From Aquirufa aurantiipilula (lineage in GTDB: Bacteria; Bacteroidota; Bacteroidia; Cytophagales; Spirosomataceae): a DNA stretch of 64,000 nucleotides. Under the pieces are notes generated by a model, which saw only the letters and a program-made list of their open reading frames with translations, had not been told where the DNA came from and did not search any database. Positions within the stretch are counted from its first letter, which is position 1, and each line of letters begins with the position of its first letter. Position numbers and translations under genes: made by a program. Below, in pieces: positions 1 to 7,144 of this stretch. The stretch spans positions 120,816 to 184,815 of the forward strand of contig NZ_JAANOG010000007.1 of NCBI RefSeq assembly GCF_019923745.1, given 5' to 3'.

Positions 1-20
1 AAGTATAAAATCCAGCTGAT

Positions 21-521
21 TTAAAAATGCATTTTTTGTTTGACAATTTCATATTTTCCATAGTCTATTCCATTGGTTTCCCAATTGATAATTTTATTAT
101 TTAGTATTGTGAATTTTATATACGTTTTATGTTCTTTTACTACTTGGCGAGTATTTGAACTTGAATTACCATAAGCACTTGTACCATAAGATGCATTTGA
201 ATTTCCTACAATAGTTGGATTTCTATATACATTATATCCTGCGGTTGCAGCAGATGATCCGGTATACGCACCATATCCGTTTACTCGTGCAGCACTATTT
301 GTTTGTTGGTCAGTGATTATTTTTGTGCCATAATCATAAAACCATTCTTCATATTCCCCTTCAGTCTTTTTAGAGGTGGGAAGTCCGAACTTTGATAATA
401 TAATTTCTTTGGTATTAAAACTTTCCATTACTTGTTTATGAGTAATAGTTGCTTTCCAAACTTTTTGATAACAGGATGTAAGCACGAAGCTGACGAGTAT
501 TAAGAAATAAATTTTTTGCAT
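21..521 (-). CDS. Putative lipoprotein of unknown function
   Basis: Protein of 166 residues. It opens with a hydrophobic signal ending in a lipobox (VLTSC, Cys17), so it is probably a lipoprotein exported by Sec and anchored in a membrane. The middle (about residues 75-125) is rich in Gly, Ser, Asn, Ala and Tyr and looks flexible. The first half (TKEIILSKFGLPTSK, then EEWFYDYG) loosely resembles small lipoproteins of the SmpA/BamE type, but I cannot assign a family. It is the leftmost gene seen in the mobile element. A palindrome at 610-622 lies about 90 bases upstream. Confidence 0.6.
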   Translation of the reverse strand: MQKIYFLILVSFVLTSCYQKVWKATITHKQVMESFNTKEIILSKFGLPTSKKTEGEYEEWFYDYGTKIITDQQTNSAARVNGYGAYTGSSAATAGYNVYRNPTIVGNSNASYGTSAYGNSSSNTRQVVKEHKTYIKFTILNNKIINWETNGIDYGKYEIVKQKMHF

Positions 522-749
522 TTTTTTAATAGTTTAAAATATCTTTGAAATTCAATTATTAAGAAATTTAATAATGAGGAAACTAATTCAAGCTCAACAT
601 TAAATTCAATGTCAAATTGACAGCTATATGTTTTATGTTTTATCAATTTTGAGATAAATAGCCTTTTTACTATAATTTGTTGTTCTAATCATTATTTTAT
701 GTTAAAATGTTAAGGTAATAATTTTAGATATTCAGGTTTAATATCTTCT
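522..749. other. AT-rich intergenic region with one palindrome
   Basis: The 228 bases between the lipoprotein gene and the XRE gene are very AT-rich and contain no convincing ORF. The only structured sequence I see is the palindrome tgtcaaattgaca at 610-622. It carries the same TGTCA/TGACA half-sites as the two operators at 1023-1053 but with a shorter spacer. It could be a third, weaker binding site controlling the lipoprotein gene. Confidence 0.4.
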
Positions 750-1004
750 CTATTCATGTTTTAACCTCTGTGAATTCATTGGAATTGATCCAAATAATTC
801 TCCAAGGTCTACATTTAAAGAATAGCATAATCTGTAGATTTGAAACACAGAAGTTGTAATTTGACCGTATTCTATTCTATGTAATTGCTTGGGTTCTATT
901 TCAGTATCCAAGGCTAATTTTTCCAATGAGAATCCTCTGCATTTCCTTACTTCTCTAACTCGATTTCCAATGGTTTGAGCGAATTCATTTTTAGTATATT
1001 TCAT
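750..1004 (-). CDS. XRE-family helix-turn-helix regulator
   Basis: DNA-binding protein of 84 residues from the start chosen here (MKYTKNEF). An HTH_3/Cro-C1 fold spans about residues 8-70, with the pattern IGNRVREVRKCRGFSLEKLA, then IEPKQLHRIEYG and LCYSLNVDLGELFG. The frame stays open to a further ATG at 1037, but that extension (MSFMTCLEFWT) runs through palindromic operator DNA and is not part of the domain. It is probably the regulator of the mobile element and may repress itself through the tandem TGTCA-N4-TGACA sites just upstream. Confidence 0.85.
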   Translation of the reverse strand: MKYTKNEFAQTIGNRVREVRKCRGFSLEKLALDTEIEPKQLHRIEYGQITTSVFQIYRLCYSLNVDLGELFGSIPMNSQRLKHE

Positions 1005-1022
1005 GGTCCAAAATTCCAAACA

Positions 1023-1053
1023 TGTCATAAATGACACAATGTCACGTATGACA
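1023..1053. promoter_or_regulatory. Tandem palindromic operators upstream of the XRE gene
   Basis: Two perfect inverted repeats of the form TGTCA-N4-TGACA lie at 1023-1036 (spacer taaa) and 1040-1053 (spacer cgta). Their centres are 17 bases apart. They sit 19-49 bases upstream of the XRE start codon at 1004, where a self-repressor would bind. Two identical half-site sets in tandem are unlikely by chance. That the XRE protein binds them is inferred from position. Confidence 0.7.
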
Positions 1054-1073
1054 AGGAGGAGTGATTGTTGATA

Positions 1074-1553
1074 TTATGAATTAGAAATTGACTTGCATAA
1101 CCAATCGTCTGTAAAACTGTAATAATCTCCCCTCTCAGGGGCCACGATGATGTGATCCAGTAGATCTAAATTGAACACTTCTAGAGCTTTAATTAGCTGA
1201 TTAGTCTGAAGTTTATCATTCTTAGATGGTTCAAGATTACCTGAAGGATGATTATGGCTAATAAGAATACTTGAACAGGCACATTTTAATGCCGTCGCTA
1301 AAATCAACTTGATATCTACTACTGTACCAGTAATTCCACCTATGGAGTGGATATTATATCCAATCACTCTGGAAGCTCGATTTAAAAATACCACGATAAA
1401 TATTTCGGTTAGACCTATGGTATCTTGGTCATAGAGCGGATAAAGGAAATTGTAGGCTTCGTCTGATTTTCTGATTGATCCTAAATCACGCCTTTTAATA
1501 TTTGTTGGGATGTATTTTAGCTGAATTTCAGCTACAAATTCTGAATGTTTCAT
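1074..1553 (-). CDS. RadC-like JAB-domain protein
   Basis: Protein of 159 residues from MKHSEFVA. It has the JAB/MPN+ metal-binding signature SHNHPSGN followed by an Asp a few residues on (SKND), and the typical ending LLDHIIVAP, as in the C-terminal domain of RadC. The N-terminal HhH part of chromosomal RadC is absent, as is common in mobile-element RadC proteins of Bacteroidota. The family is probably a metalloprotease or isopeptidase, but its role is not settled. The frame extends six codons upstream (to 1571) into a terminator hairpin, so the internal ATG is preferred. Confidence 0.85.
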   Translation of the reverse strand: MKHSEFVAEIQLKYIPTNIKRRDLGSIRKSDEAYNFLYPLYDQDTIGLTEIFIVVFLNRASRVIGYNIHSIGGITGTVVDIKLILATALKCACSSILISHNHPSGNLEPSKNDKLQTNQLIKALEVFNLDLLDHIIVAPERGDYYSFTDDWLCKSISNS

Positions 1554-1562
1554 AATGAAAAA

Positions 1563-1582
1563 GCCACCCATTTCTGAGTGGC
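1563..1582 (-). terminator. Hairpin terminator between the 79-residue gene and the RadC gene
   Basis: Inverted repeat gccaccc (1563-1569) and gagtggc (1576-1582), a 7-bp stem with one G-T pair. Read on the minus strand it is followed by a run of five T (cttttTcatt). It lies directly after the stop of the 79-residue gene and about 10 bases before the RadC start codon, so it could also act as an attenuator for RadC. A T-run on the plus side makes it possibly bidirectional. Confidence 0.65.
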
Positions 1583-1588
1583 CAATTT

Positions 1589-1828
1589 TTATTTTCCTAC
1601 CTTAAAATGGTGGTAGGGATACCATTTGCCAAGTATACAGTATAGTAACTTGTACTCATTTGATTGTACGATTGCATCAATGTAGATCATAGTTCCAATT
1701 TTCCAATTGTTAACATCATCAATTACGACGGCACTTATTGGGGTAAAAAGTTCTATGAGAGCTCCTTTGGGTGTTATTAACAATAGTATATTTGGATGAA
1801 GGAATTCAACCTGTTGATTTTTCCTCAT
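1589..1828 (-). CDS. Small hypothetical protein (79 aa)
   Basis: Short protein of 79 residues with alternating hydrophobic stretches suggesting a small beta-barrel: NILLLITPKGALIELF, then AVVIDDVNNWKIG, then IYIDAIV, and a C-terminal WYPYHHF. No family recognised. It lies four bases downstream of the DUF3871 gene, so it is probably co-transcribed, and a terminator follows its stop. It belongs to the mobile element. Confidence 0.6.
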   Translation of the reverse strand: MRKNQQVEFLHPNILLLITPKGALIELFTPISAVVIDDVNNWKIGTMIYIDAIVQSNEYKLLYCILGKWYPYHHFKVGK

Positions 1829-1832
1829 AAAC

Positions 1833-2795
1833 CTATCCTAAATACCAGTTGGTTGAACCTGTATCTAATGCACTTTTTATCTGAAAGACAAACTGGGATG
1901 CATTAACAGCTCTTGGGATATACTGGTCGATGTAGCTGGACTTATTAGAACCTGTTAGCAGATTGTAAAATCTCCATAGAGTAATCTCTCCATTTGAGCC
2001 TCGATGAAATGATTCATCTTGGTAGTAATCTCTAGCTACAGTACTTAACTGTGTATCGGTAAACAGTAGTTCAGGAACTCTAATTCTTTCGTTTAGGGGC
2101 AAGTAATTATACAATCTGGCCCTACCTAGTATTTGAGCTAATTCTCGGTCTGAAAGAGAATAGTTTACTAAAGATTCAAGTTCTTGAATTTGATTCTTAG
2201 GTTGAAAGCCATTCAACATTTTCATGGTTTCATCCATTAGTTCACCAATACTACGAACTTTGGCATGAACGACTGCTCCATCTGTCCATATACATAGATT
2301 AGAACAGACCTTTACTTGAAAACCTACAAATATTTTGAAGTTCTCTAGACTACCTTTCTTACCGTTTATCTTATCCTCGTTATATGCTTTTACTCCTCCA
2401 ACGATTAAGCACATTGGTTGACCATTTATGGTACTTGTTATAGAAGGAATTTCAAATAGAAACATGGCTCTTTCATAATAAACCGTTTTCTCATCATCTC
2501 TAAGCTCAGAAGTTGGCTTAAATCTTGCCTCAGGTATTCTTCCTTTTATGGGATGAGATACCCTAATCGCTGGAGAAAGGATGGTTTCACCTTCTAGGAA
2601 GTGATGAAGCACATCTTGGGTTCTATTAATGAAATCTCCTACAGAGATCAAGGGTTCGTAATCTTTGGTATAGGAAGGGATAATATGGGTACTCTCGATT
2701 TCTTGGAGGCTTACTTCCAAAGTATTTGCCTCTATAAAGGTGCTGGAACTAGAAACTATTTCTATTTCGGTGCTATAATCAATTTGATTATTCAT
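1833..2795 (-). CDS. DUF3871 family protein
   Basis: Protein of 320 residues matching my recollection of DUF3871, a family of Bacteroidota mobile elements. Recognisable parts are FIEANTLEVSLQEI, IRVSHPIKGRIPEA, YYERAMFLFEIPSI, GGVKAYNEDK, FVGFQVKVCSNLCIWTDG, and a C-terminal WRFYNLLTGSNKSSYID. The role is unknown. The layout recalls DUF932-like proteins carried on plasmids and islands. Its start overlaps the end of the Sak4-like ATPase gene by eight bases, implying coupled translation and perhaps joint action in recombination or replication. Confidence 0.8.
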   Translation of the reverse strand: MNNQIDYSTEIEIVSSSSTFIEANTLEVSLQEIESTHIIPSYTKDYEPLISVGDFINRTQDVLHHFLEGETILSPAIRVSHPIKGRIPEARFKPTSELRDDEKTVYYERAMFLFEIPSITSTINGQPMCLIVGGVKAYNEDKINGKKGSLENFKIFVGFQVKVCSNLCIWTDGAVVHAKVRSIGELMDETMKMLNGFQPKNQIQELESLVNYSLSDRELAQILGRARLYNYLPLNERIRVPELLFTDTQLSTVARDYYQDESFHRGSNGEITLWRFYNLLTGSNKSSYIDQYIPRAVNASQFVFQIKSALDTGSTNWYLG

Positions 2796-3630
2796 TTCTA
2801 ATCGGTTTGGTTAAGGTTAATGACTTGATTTCATGCTTACGCTTCTCGTAATAAGGGAGAAGTAGATCTCGGTACTCTGGATATTGATTATACAGACCTA
2901 GTAATTCAAGGGTTGTGTTTACCTGCTGAATTCTATCCCTGACATAATCTATCTTAGGGCTAAGGTCTTCTAGACACCACTGGCTGATTTGTTGACCTGT
3001 AGCCGAAGTAATCTTGAATTCTGGCTTAGAAGAGAATAAACCTGTTCGATCCTTAGTAGCAACAGCATTATGCTTGATATCTAAGTCGAATACTAAAGTA
3101 AACTCGTAATCCATACCATCACGCTGAATAGACTTTAAGCCTACTTTTTCAGGTACAGTCTTTCCATTCTTCTCACTAAGGACATAATCTGACTTACTTC
3201 TCATAGTAGCTATTATGTGCACTGGCGCTTGTAATAGCTTAGAAATGAAGGCTTGATGTCGAGGTGTAACTTTACTCCAAGCGGTGAAGCTGTTTCCTGG
3301 TAAGGAGGAATGATAATCTAGCAGGTATTCCCATTCATGAGTGATACTATCTAGGATAATGACCTCCATACCTTGATTTACAACAAAGTCGATGGCATCA
3401 ATATAGCTTTCAGGGCTAAACGGAGATTCTAGATTCAGCACCTTATAGGCTCCAAGATTAGCGTACAAATGACTGCTATGATTCTCAGTATCTATGACAA
3501 CCACCTTCTCCCAGTCCATGCATAATCCGTGGGCGAGTAACAATGAGGAATAGGTTTTGCCACTTCCAGATGCTCCTGTAATGGCCATCTTAATCTTAGC
3601 TTTCTTTCGTTGAGCAGTTTGTAATTCCAT
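2788..3630 (-). CDS. RecA-like AAA ATPase, Sak4 type
   Basis: ATPase of 280 residues with Walker A GASGSGKTYSS (about residues 19-29) and a Walker B-like stretch VIILDSITHEWEYLL. The dipeptide Ser-Lys-Ser after IIATMR and the YEFTLVFDLD segment match phage and island Sak4-type single-strand annealing ATPases, which are small RecA relatives often found beside SSB and replication genes. It probably promotes recombination of element DNA. It is followed by the DUF3871 gene, which overlaps its end. Annotation pipelines would often call it only AAA family ATPase. Confidence 0.75.
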   Translation of the reverse strand: MELQTAQRKKAKIKMAITGASGSGKTYSSLLLAHGLCMDWEKVVVIDTENHSSHLYANLGAYKVLNLESPFSPESYIDAIDFVVNQGMEVIILDSITHEWEYLLDYHSSLPGNSFTAWSKVTPRHQAFISKLLQAPVHIIATMRSKSDYVLSEKNGKTVPEKVGLKSIQRDGMDYEFTLVFDLDIKHNAVATKDRTGLFSSKPEFKITSATGQQISQWCLEDLSPKIDYVRDRIQQVNTTLELLGLYNQYPEYRDLLLPYYEKRKHEIKSLTLTKPIRNE

Positions 3631-3652
3631 ATGTATATACGTTTAAAATGAA

Positions 3653-3681
3653 AAAGGGCACACCAGAATGGTATGCCCTTT
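3653..3681 (-). terminator. Hairpin terminator upstream of the Sak4-like gene
   Basis: Inverted repeat aaagggca (3653-3660) and tgcccttt (3674-3681), with inner acc/ggt pairing. On the minus strand the stem runs into five T, so it should stop transcripts arriving from the 184-residue membrane protein gene. It ends only 23 bases upstream of the Sak4-like start codon. Confidence 0.7.
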
Positions 3682-3908
3682 AATAAAATCGGATTTATAA
3701 GTTTGATATAATCCTTTTAAGCCTTAAGAATAAAATAAATGGTGATCTTTAAGTTAAAGCGATTGTTTAAACTATTATTTCTAATTGTACCATCAAATTT
3801 TCATGTTTAAAATAATCAGTACAATCAAAATATTGCGAAAATGATTTTCTCCCGTAGGTATTGCATGAAAAATTAATTTTTGTGTAAATACTGGCTTACT
3901 TTCCGTTA

Positions 3909-4463
3909 TTACTTACCTTTTAGCTTAAAACCTCCTTTCCAGATTATCGCATGAACCCAATTAATAATTCCCCATATTGGTATTAGGAAAATTGTGGCAA
4001 TTAATGTTAAAACCCAAATATTTCCATATTCCAACGGTAGGTTTGAATATCTTGAGTTAATCATCTGTTTTGTTATAATTTCTGAAGAAGACGGATCTTG
4101 AGAATTTAATAAGGGATATATTATTAATGGTATGTAAATCCCTATTATAAGAAGTATGAGAATTACATTTTTAATTAAATTGTACCATTGGGGAATTTTA
4201 GGAATCATATGTTTACGCATTTCATACACGTAAATGGTAAATGTATTAGGAAATACAAATATTAGATTAAAAGCAATTATAGATATTACAAAAGTCCATC
4301 CTTTACTTATACTTTCATTGTTCCATGTTTTTGAAATGTACTTTTCATAAAAATCGATTGAAAACCCAATTAATACGATTACGCTTGATAATGATAAAAA
4401 AAATATCAAATAATAATTAATCTTTTGAAAGATATTTAGCCTTAATAATTGCTTTAAAATCAT
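3909..4463 (-). CDS. Hypothetical membrane protein (184 aa)
   Basis: Protein of 184 residues with four predicted membrane helices: about 18-38, 60-80, 98-118 and 150-172. The second half contains an extracytoplasmic stretch with Ser and Pro residues (LLNSQDPSSSE) and the C terminus is basic (KGGFKLKGK). No family recognised. It stands alone on the minus strand with AT-rich gaps either side (3682-3908 and 4464-4565), so it may be a cargo gene of the element. The gap 3682-3908 shows no ORF or repeat. Confidence 0.6.
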   Translation of the reverse strand: MILKQLLRLNIFQKINYYLIFFLSLSSVIVLIGFSIDFYEKYISKTWNNESISKGWTFVISIIAFNLIFVFPNTFTIYVYEMRKHMIPKIPQWYNLIKNVILILLIIGIYIPLIIYPLLNSQDPSSSEIITKQMINSRYSNLPLEYGNIWVLTLIATIFLIPIWGIINWVHAIIWKGGFKLKGK

Positions 4464-4515
4464 TATTCTAACGTTGGTTTAAAAGTAAGCTGGAAATTAC
4501 TCATAGGAATATAAT

Positions 4516-4552
4516 AAACCTAAGGAGTTTGATGTATAACTTCCTTAGGTTT
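4516..4552 (-). terminator. Inverted repeat downstream of the 115-residue gene
   Basis: Perfect 11-bp inverted repeat aaacctaagga (4516-4526) and tccttaggttt (4542-4552) with a 15-base loop. It starts 14 bases beyond the stop of the minus-strand gene at 4566 and is followed on that strand by ttattata. It is a probable terminator, though the U-run is short. Confidence 0.55.
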
Positions 4553-4565
4553 AAACTTTCTAAGT

Positions 4566-4913
4566 TTAGGGTTCAGCTATTTCTTTAATCTTACTCTGAC
4601 CTACGAGTTCCATAGATCCAGCTGGTTTATACGAATAAGAATGAGCTAATGTAATAATTTCTCCTGTACTTGGAATGGCATAATCATAAGGTTCTACTTC
4701 TACTCTTACTATATCCCCATTAAGTGTACTACCAATCATTTGTTTGGCTACTTCAACGTCGAATGTACTTGAAATTCTACATTTTCGAGTTGTAGCATAA
4801 AATTTCCCACTAATTTGGGATTGAACAAGCTCTAATCCTCCTGATAATTCAAGTGAAACAAAGGTCTTACCTTCTAAAGTTTTTACTTCAAAATAATTTG
4901 AAACGACTACCAT
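4566..4913 (-). CDS. Small hypothetical protein of the mobile element (115 aa)
   Basis: Protein of 115 residues from MVVVSNYFEVKTLEGK. The track begins 17 codons earlier (4964) with a hydrophobic stretch (MEIFLSVILLFTLNHFN). The domain-like part starts at the internal Met, so the shorter form is preferred, but a membrane-anchored longer form cannot be excluded. It contains two Cys-free beta-rich blocks and a KCRISSTF segment. No family recognised. Similar small proteins accompany D5-type helicases in Bacteroidota islands, which suggests a replication accessory role, but that is only an inference. Confidence 0.55.
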   Translation of the reverse strand: MVVVSNYFEVKTLEGKTFVSLELSGGLELVQSQISGKFYATTRKCRISSTFDVEVAKQMIGSTLNGDIVRVEVEPYDYAIPSTGEIITLAHSYSYKPAGSMELVGQSKIKEIAEP

Positions 4914-5261
4914 GTTAAAATGATTTAAAGTGAATAAAAGAATTACACTAAGGAATATTTCCACATTTACCTTATTAGAAATATCATCTAGATACTCTCT
5001 TTCAGAGGGGGGAACCTTAGCCTAGATGTATGGGGGGGAGTCGTTGGTTAGTAACCCTTCATAGATTATTACACACTTGAAAAATTTATTTCAAAAAAAT
5101 TATAGCTATTATATTATTTTAATGCTAGAAGATATTTTTGAAACATTCTATTTAACAAAAGTGTGGCCTGAGTATATCCCAAGCCACACTAACACTTTTG
5201 CTACTTTAAATTGAAAATTACAGATTCAACTTTTCAATTTTCAATACATTATATACATTAG
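4914..5261. other. Noncoding region with G-tracts and nested hairpins
   Basis: About 350 bases without a convincing gene. Within an AT-rich background it holds a compact structured block at 4985-5056. There, catctag (4985-4991) pairs with ctagatg (5022-5028) around an inner ctct-ttc-agag hairpin, runs of six G (5007-5012) and seven G (5032-5038) follow, and then a ggtta-g-taacc palindrome (5046-5056). The rest, 5057-5159, is plain AT-rich sequence. It could be the element's replication origin, a transfer origin or a structured RNA. Confidence 0.45.
5160..5190 (-). terminator. Hairpin terminator of the helicase gene
   Basis: Inverted repeat agtgtggc (5160-5167) and gccacact (5183-5190), read on the minus strand into acttttgtt. 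It lies about 70 bases downstream of the D5/P4-type helicase stop codon, where a terminator is expected. Confidence 0.7.
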
Positions 5262-6707
5262 CTACATTTTCTTGTCAAAATCTAATGTAGATAGTGTAGG
5301 TAATGAAGCCTTTTGGGGAAACTTAGAATAATATAAAATATTACCTTCGGATTTCCTTTTTACTTCAAATCCTAACTTTTTTAACCTTTCTGAAAATTTA
5401 GTAATTGCACAATATTTAAAGCCATTCTCCGAACAATAAGTCTTAAAATATTCATAAGATTGCTTCAAAGGAATACTATAATCAATACCTGGTACATACT
5501 GCAAGTCATTAATCATGAGATTGACTGTATCAGATTGTAATCTATATTCTTTAAGAGTATTCTCACTTTTAACTGAATGTGTAAACTGTTTTTGTGTCAT
5601 TAACCTTTTCATTCCTACAATTACCCAGTTAAATATGCCAGACAGCTCATTTGAAATAATTTTACTAGCTAATTCAGGATCTCTTTCGTCCTCAGGAATT
5701 GTTTGGTCAAAATTCAAGATGATAAACCTTCTAAAGAATGCAGGGTTATGTTCTACGTCTTTAGGTAGTTCATTAGAATTAAAGATCAATCGTGCATAAT
5801 CTTCCATGATAACTGGTTGCCCATAAGGTAGTCTAGCCTCCATTGGTTCACCTGACGCTAGCTGTTTGAACAAAGTAGAATCTAACTTTACACCAATTTC
5901 AGAAGCATAATTCAAGAGTTTATTTTCAATTTGTGCTCTATAATAGCCATTTTCATTCGTAAGCGACTGTAAGCTAAAAGTTGAAATGTTTTCTGGTCCC
6001 AAAAGTGCATAAAGTATTTCAAAAAATGTCGATTTCCCATTTGCTCCATTCCCTAATAGAACTAGAAGCTTTTCAAGCTTTAAAGCTTTATTTCGAATAA
6101 AAATGTAACCACAGTATTCAGAAAGGATTAACTGTTCATTCTTATCAGTTAAAACCCTATTTAAAAATTTATCGAATATTGTAGTTTTGGCATTTGGATC
6201 GTAGTTGAAATTTAGTTGGTAATATAAATAGTCATTAGGATCAAATTCTCTAAAGTTCAAATCCCCACTTACATTAATTTCTAATGTACCATTAAGGAAA
6301 TTTATAAGAATATCTTTAGAAATATTCCTTTTCTTATCAATACTACCGTTCATTAAAAATTGCTTAACTAAGTCCTCAATAAATAAGTGATATTTACCTC
6401 GAGTAAGGTTATAGCCTAATTTTATAGAAGCTTTACCAAGGAAATTTTTAGTAACATCCATATCTAGGATTTCCCAGTATGCCCCGTTAAATACATACAC
6501 TTTTTCGTTTTTAACTCTAATATTCCAATTGTTCTCTTTAGTCTGGTTGAGTAATTCTTCAATTAGAATTACGACAACGTCAGGTCTTGGAATCTTTTCT
6601 ATTGGACTAATCTTTGTTAGACTTATTAAGTCAATAGGTTTTAAATTGTCAATATAGAATTTAAGAATATTCTCTTGATTCTTTTTAACTAGATTTATTT
6701 GATACAT
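5262..6707 (-). CDS. P4/D5-type phage or plasmid replication helicase
   Basis: Protein of 481 residues with a D5_N-like middle region and a superfamily 3 helicase core. Walker A GNGANGKS is at residues 219-226. It is followed by ALLGPENISTFSLQSL, Walker B-like KLLNYASEIG, and the sensor region ARLIFNSNELP with an FFRRFIILNF arginine motif. Such proteins start replication of satellites, plasmids and integrated elements such as P4. The N terminus (residues 1-60) shows no primase catalytic motif, so the primase may be missing or diverged. It lies 30 bases downstream of the small HTH gene. Confidence 0.9.
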   Translation of the reverse strand: MYQINLVKKNQENILKFYIDNLKPIDLISLTKISPIEKIPRPDVVVILIEELLNQTKENNWNIRVKNEKVYVFNGAYWEILDMDVTKNFLGKASIKLGYNLTRGKYHLFIEDLVKQFLMNGSIDKKRNISKDILINFLNGTLEINVSGDLNFREFDPNDYLYYQLNFNYDPNAKTTIFDKFLNRVLTDKNEQLILSEYCGYIFIRNKALKLEKLLVLLGNGANGKSTFFEILYALLGPENISTFSLQSLTNENGYYRAQIENKLLNYASEIGVKLDSTLFKQLASGEPMEARLPYGQPVIMEDYARLIFNSNELPKDVEHNPAFFRRFIILNFDQTIPEDERDPELASKIISNELSGIFNWVIVGMKRLMTQKQFTHSVKSENTLKEYRLQSDTVNLMINDLQYVPGIDYSIPLKQSYEYFKTYCSENGFKYCAITKFSERLKKLGFEVKRKSEGNILYYSKFPQKASLPTLSTLDFDKKM

Positions 6708-6737
6708 TTTTTTGTGTTTAAATGCTTGAAGGAGGAG

Positions 6738-6947
6738 TTATTGGACATTTATTTTAATCATATCTACGATGTCACTATGGAAATAGTAGAATTTAGAACC
6801 TATGGCAGAAAATTTAATTTGTCCACTATCCCTCCACCGTTGAATAGTACGAGTAGAGACTTTTAAAAGATTTGACACATCTTGTGTGCTATAAATTGGA
6901 TTTGCAATTACATTATTGCTTCCTCCATTTTGGAAATGATTTTCCAT
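6738..6947 (-). CDS. Excisionase-like helix-turn-helix protein
   Basis: Protein of 69 residues with a MerR/HTH_17 fold: YSTQDVSNLLKVSTRTIQRW then RDSGQIKFSAIGSKFYYF. This is the domain found in excisionases of Bacteroidota elements, where it binds near the recombination site or acts as a regulator. It lies between the integrase/accessory genes and the replication helicase, which fits a role in excision and in switching on replication. A perfect inverted repeat lies 25 bases upstream of its start codon. Confidence 0.8.
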   Translation of the reverse strand: MENHFQNGGSNNVIANPIYSTQDVSNLLKVSTRTIQRWRDSGQIKFSAIGSKFYYFHSDIVDMIKINVQ

Positions 6948-6971
6948 TTTCTTGTTAATTTAAATATGATC

Positions 6972-6992
6972 CAATCCTTGGAACAAGGATTG
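6972..6992. promoter_or_regulatory. Perfect inverted repeat upstream of the excisionase-like gene
   Basis: Inverted repeat caatccttg-gaa-caaggattg, nine paired bases with a three-base centre, flanked by gatc on both sides. It is 25 bases upstream of the HTH start codon, has no U-run, and so looks more like an operator or protein-binding site than a terminator. The remaining gap 6993-7144 has no ORF. Confidence 0.5.
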
Positions 6993-7144
6993 ATCTGTCA
7001 AAACAAGTGCATATAAATTGAGGGGAGGCGATAGCACAACGCTTCGTTCAATTTCTGTCTTGCAGATCAACGAAACAAATGTACATTAGAAGAAAATGAG
7101 GCCTGTAAGTGAAAATTTACCTACAAGAATTAGAATAATTATAC

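Noticed and set aside
1005..1037. Upstream in-frame extension of the XRE gene (MSFMTCLEFWT)
   Set aside because: It runs through one of the two palindromic operators and does not belong to the HTH domain; the ATG at 1004 gives a standard protein.
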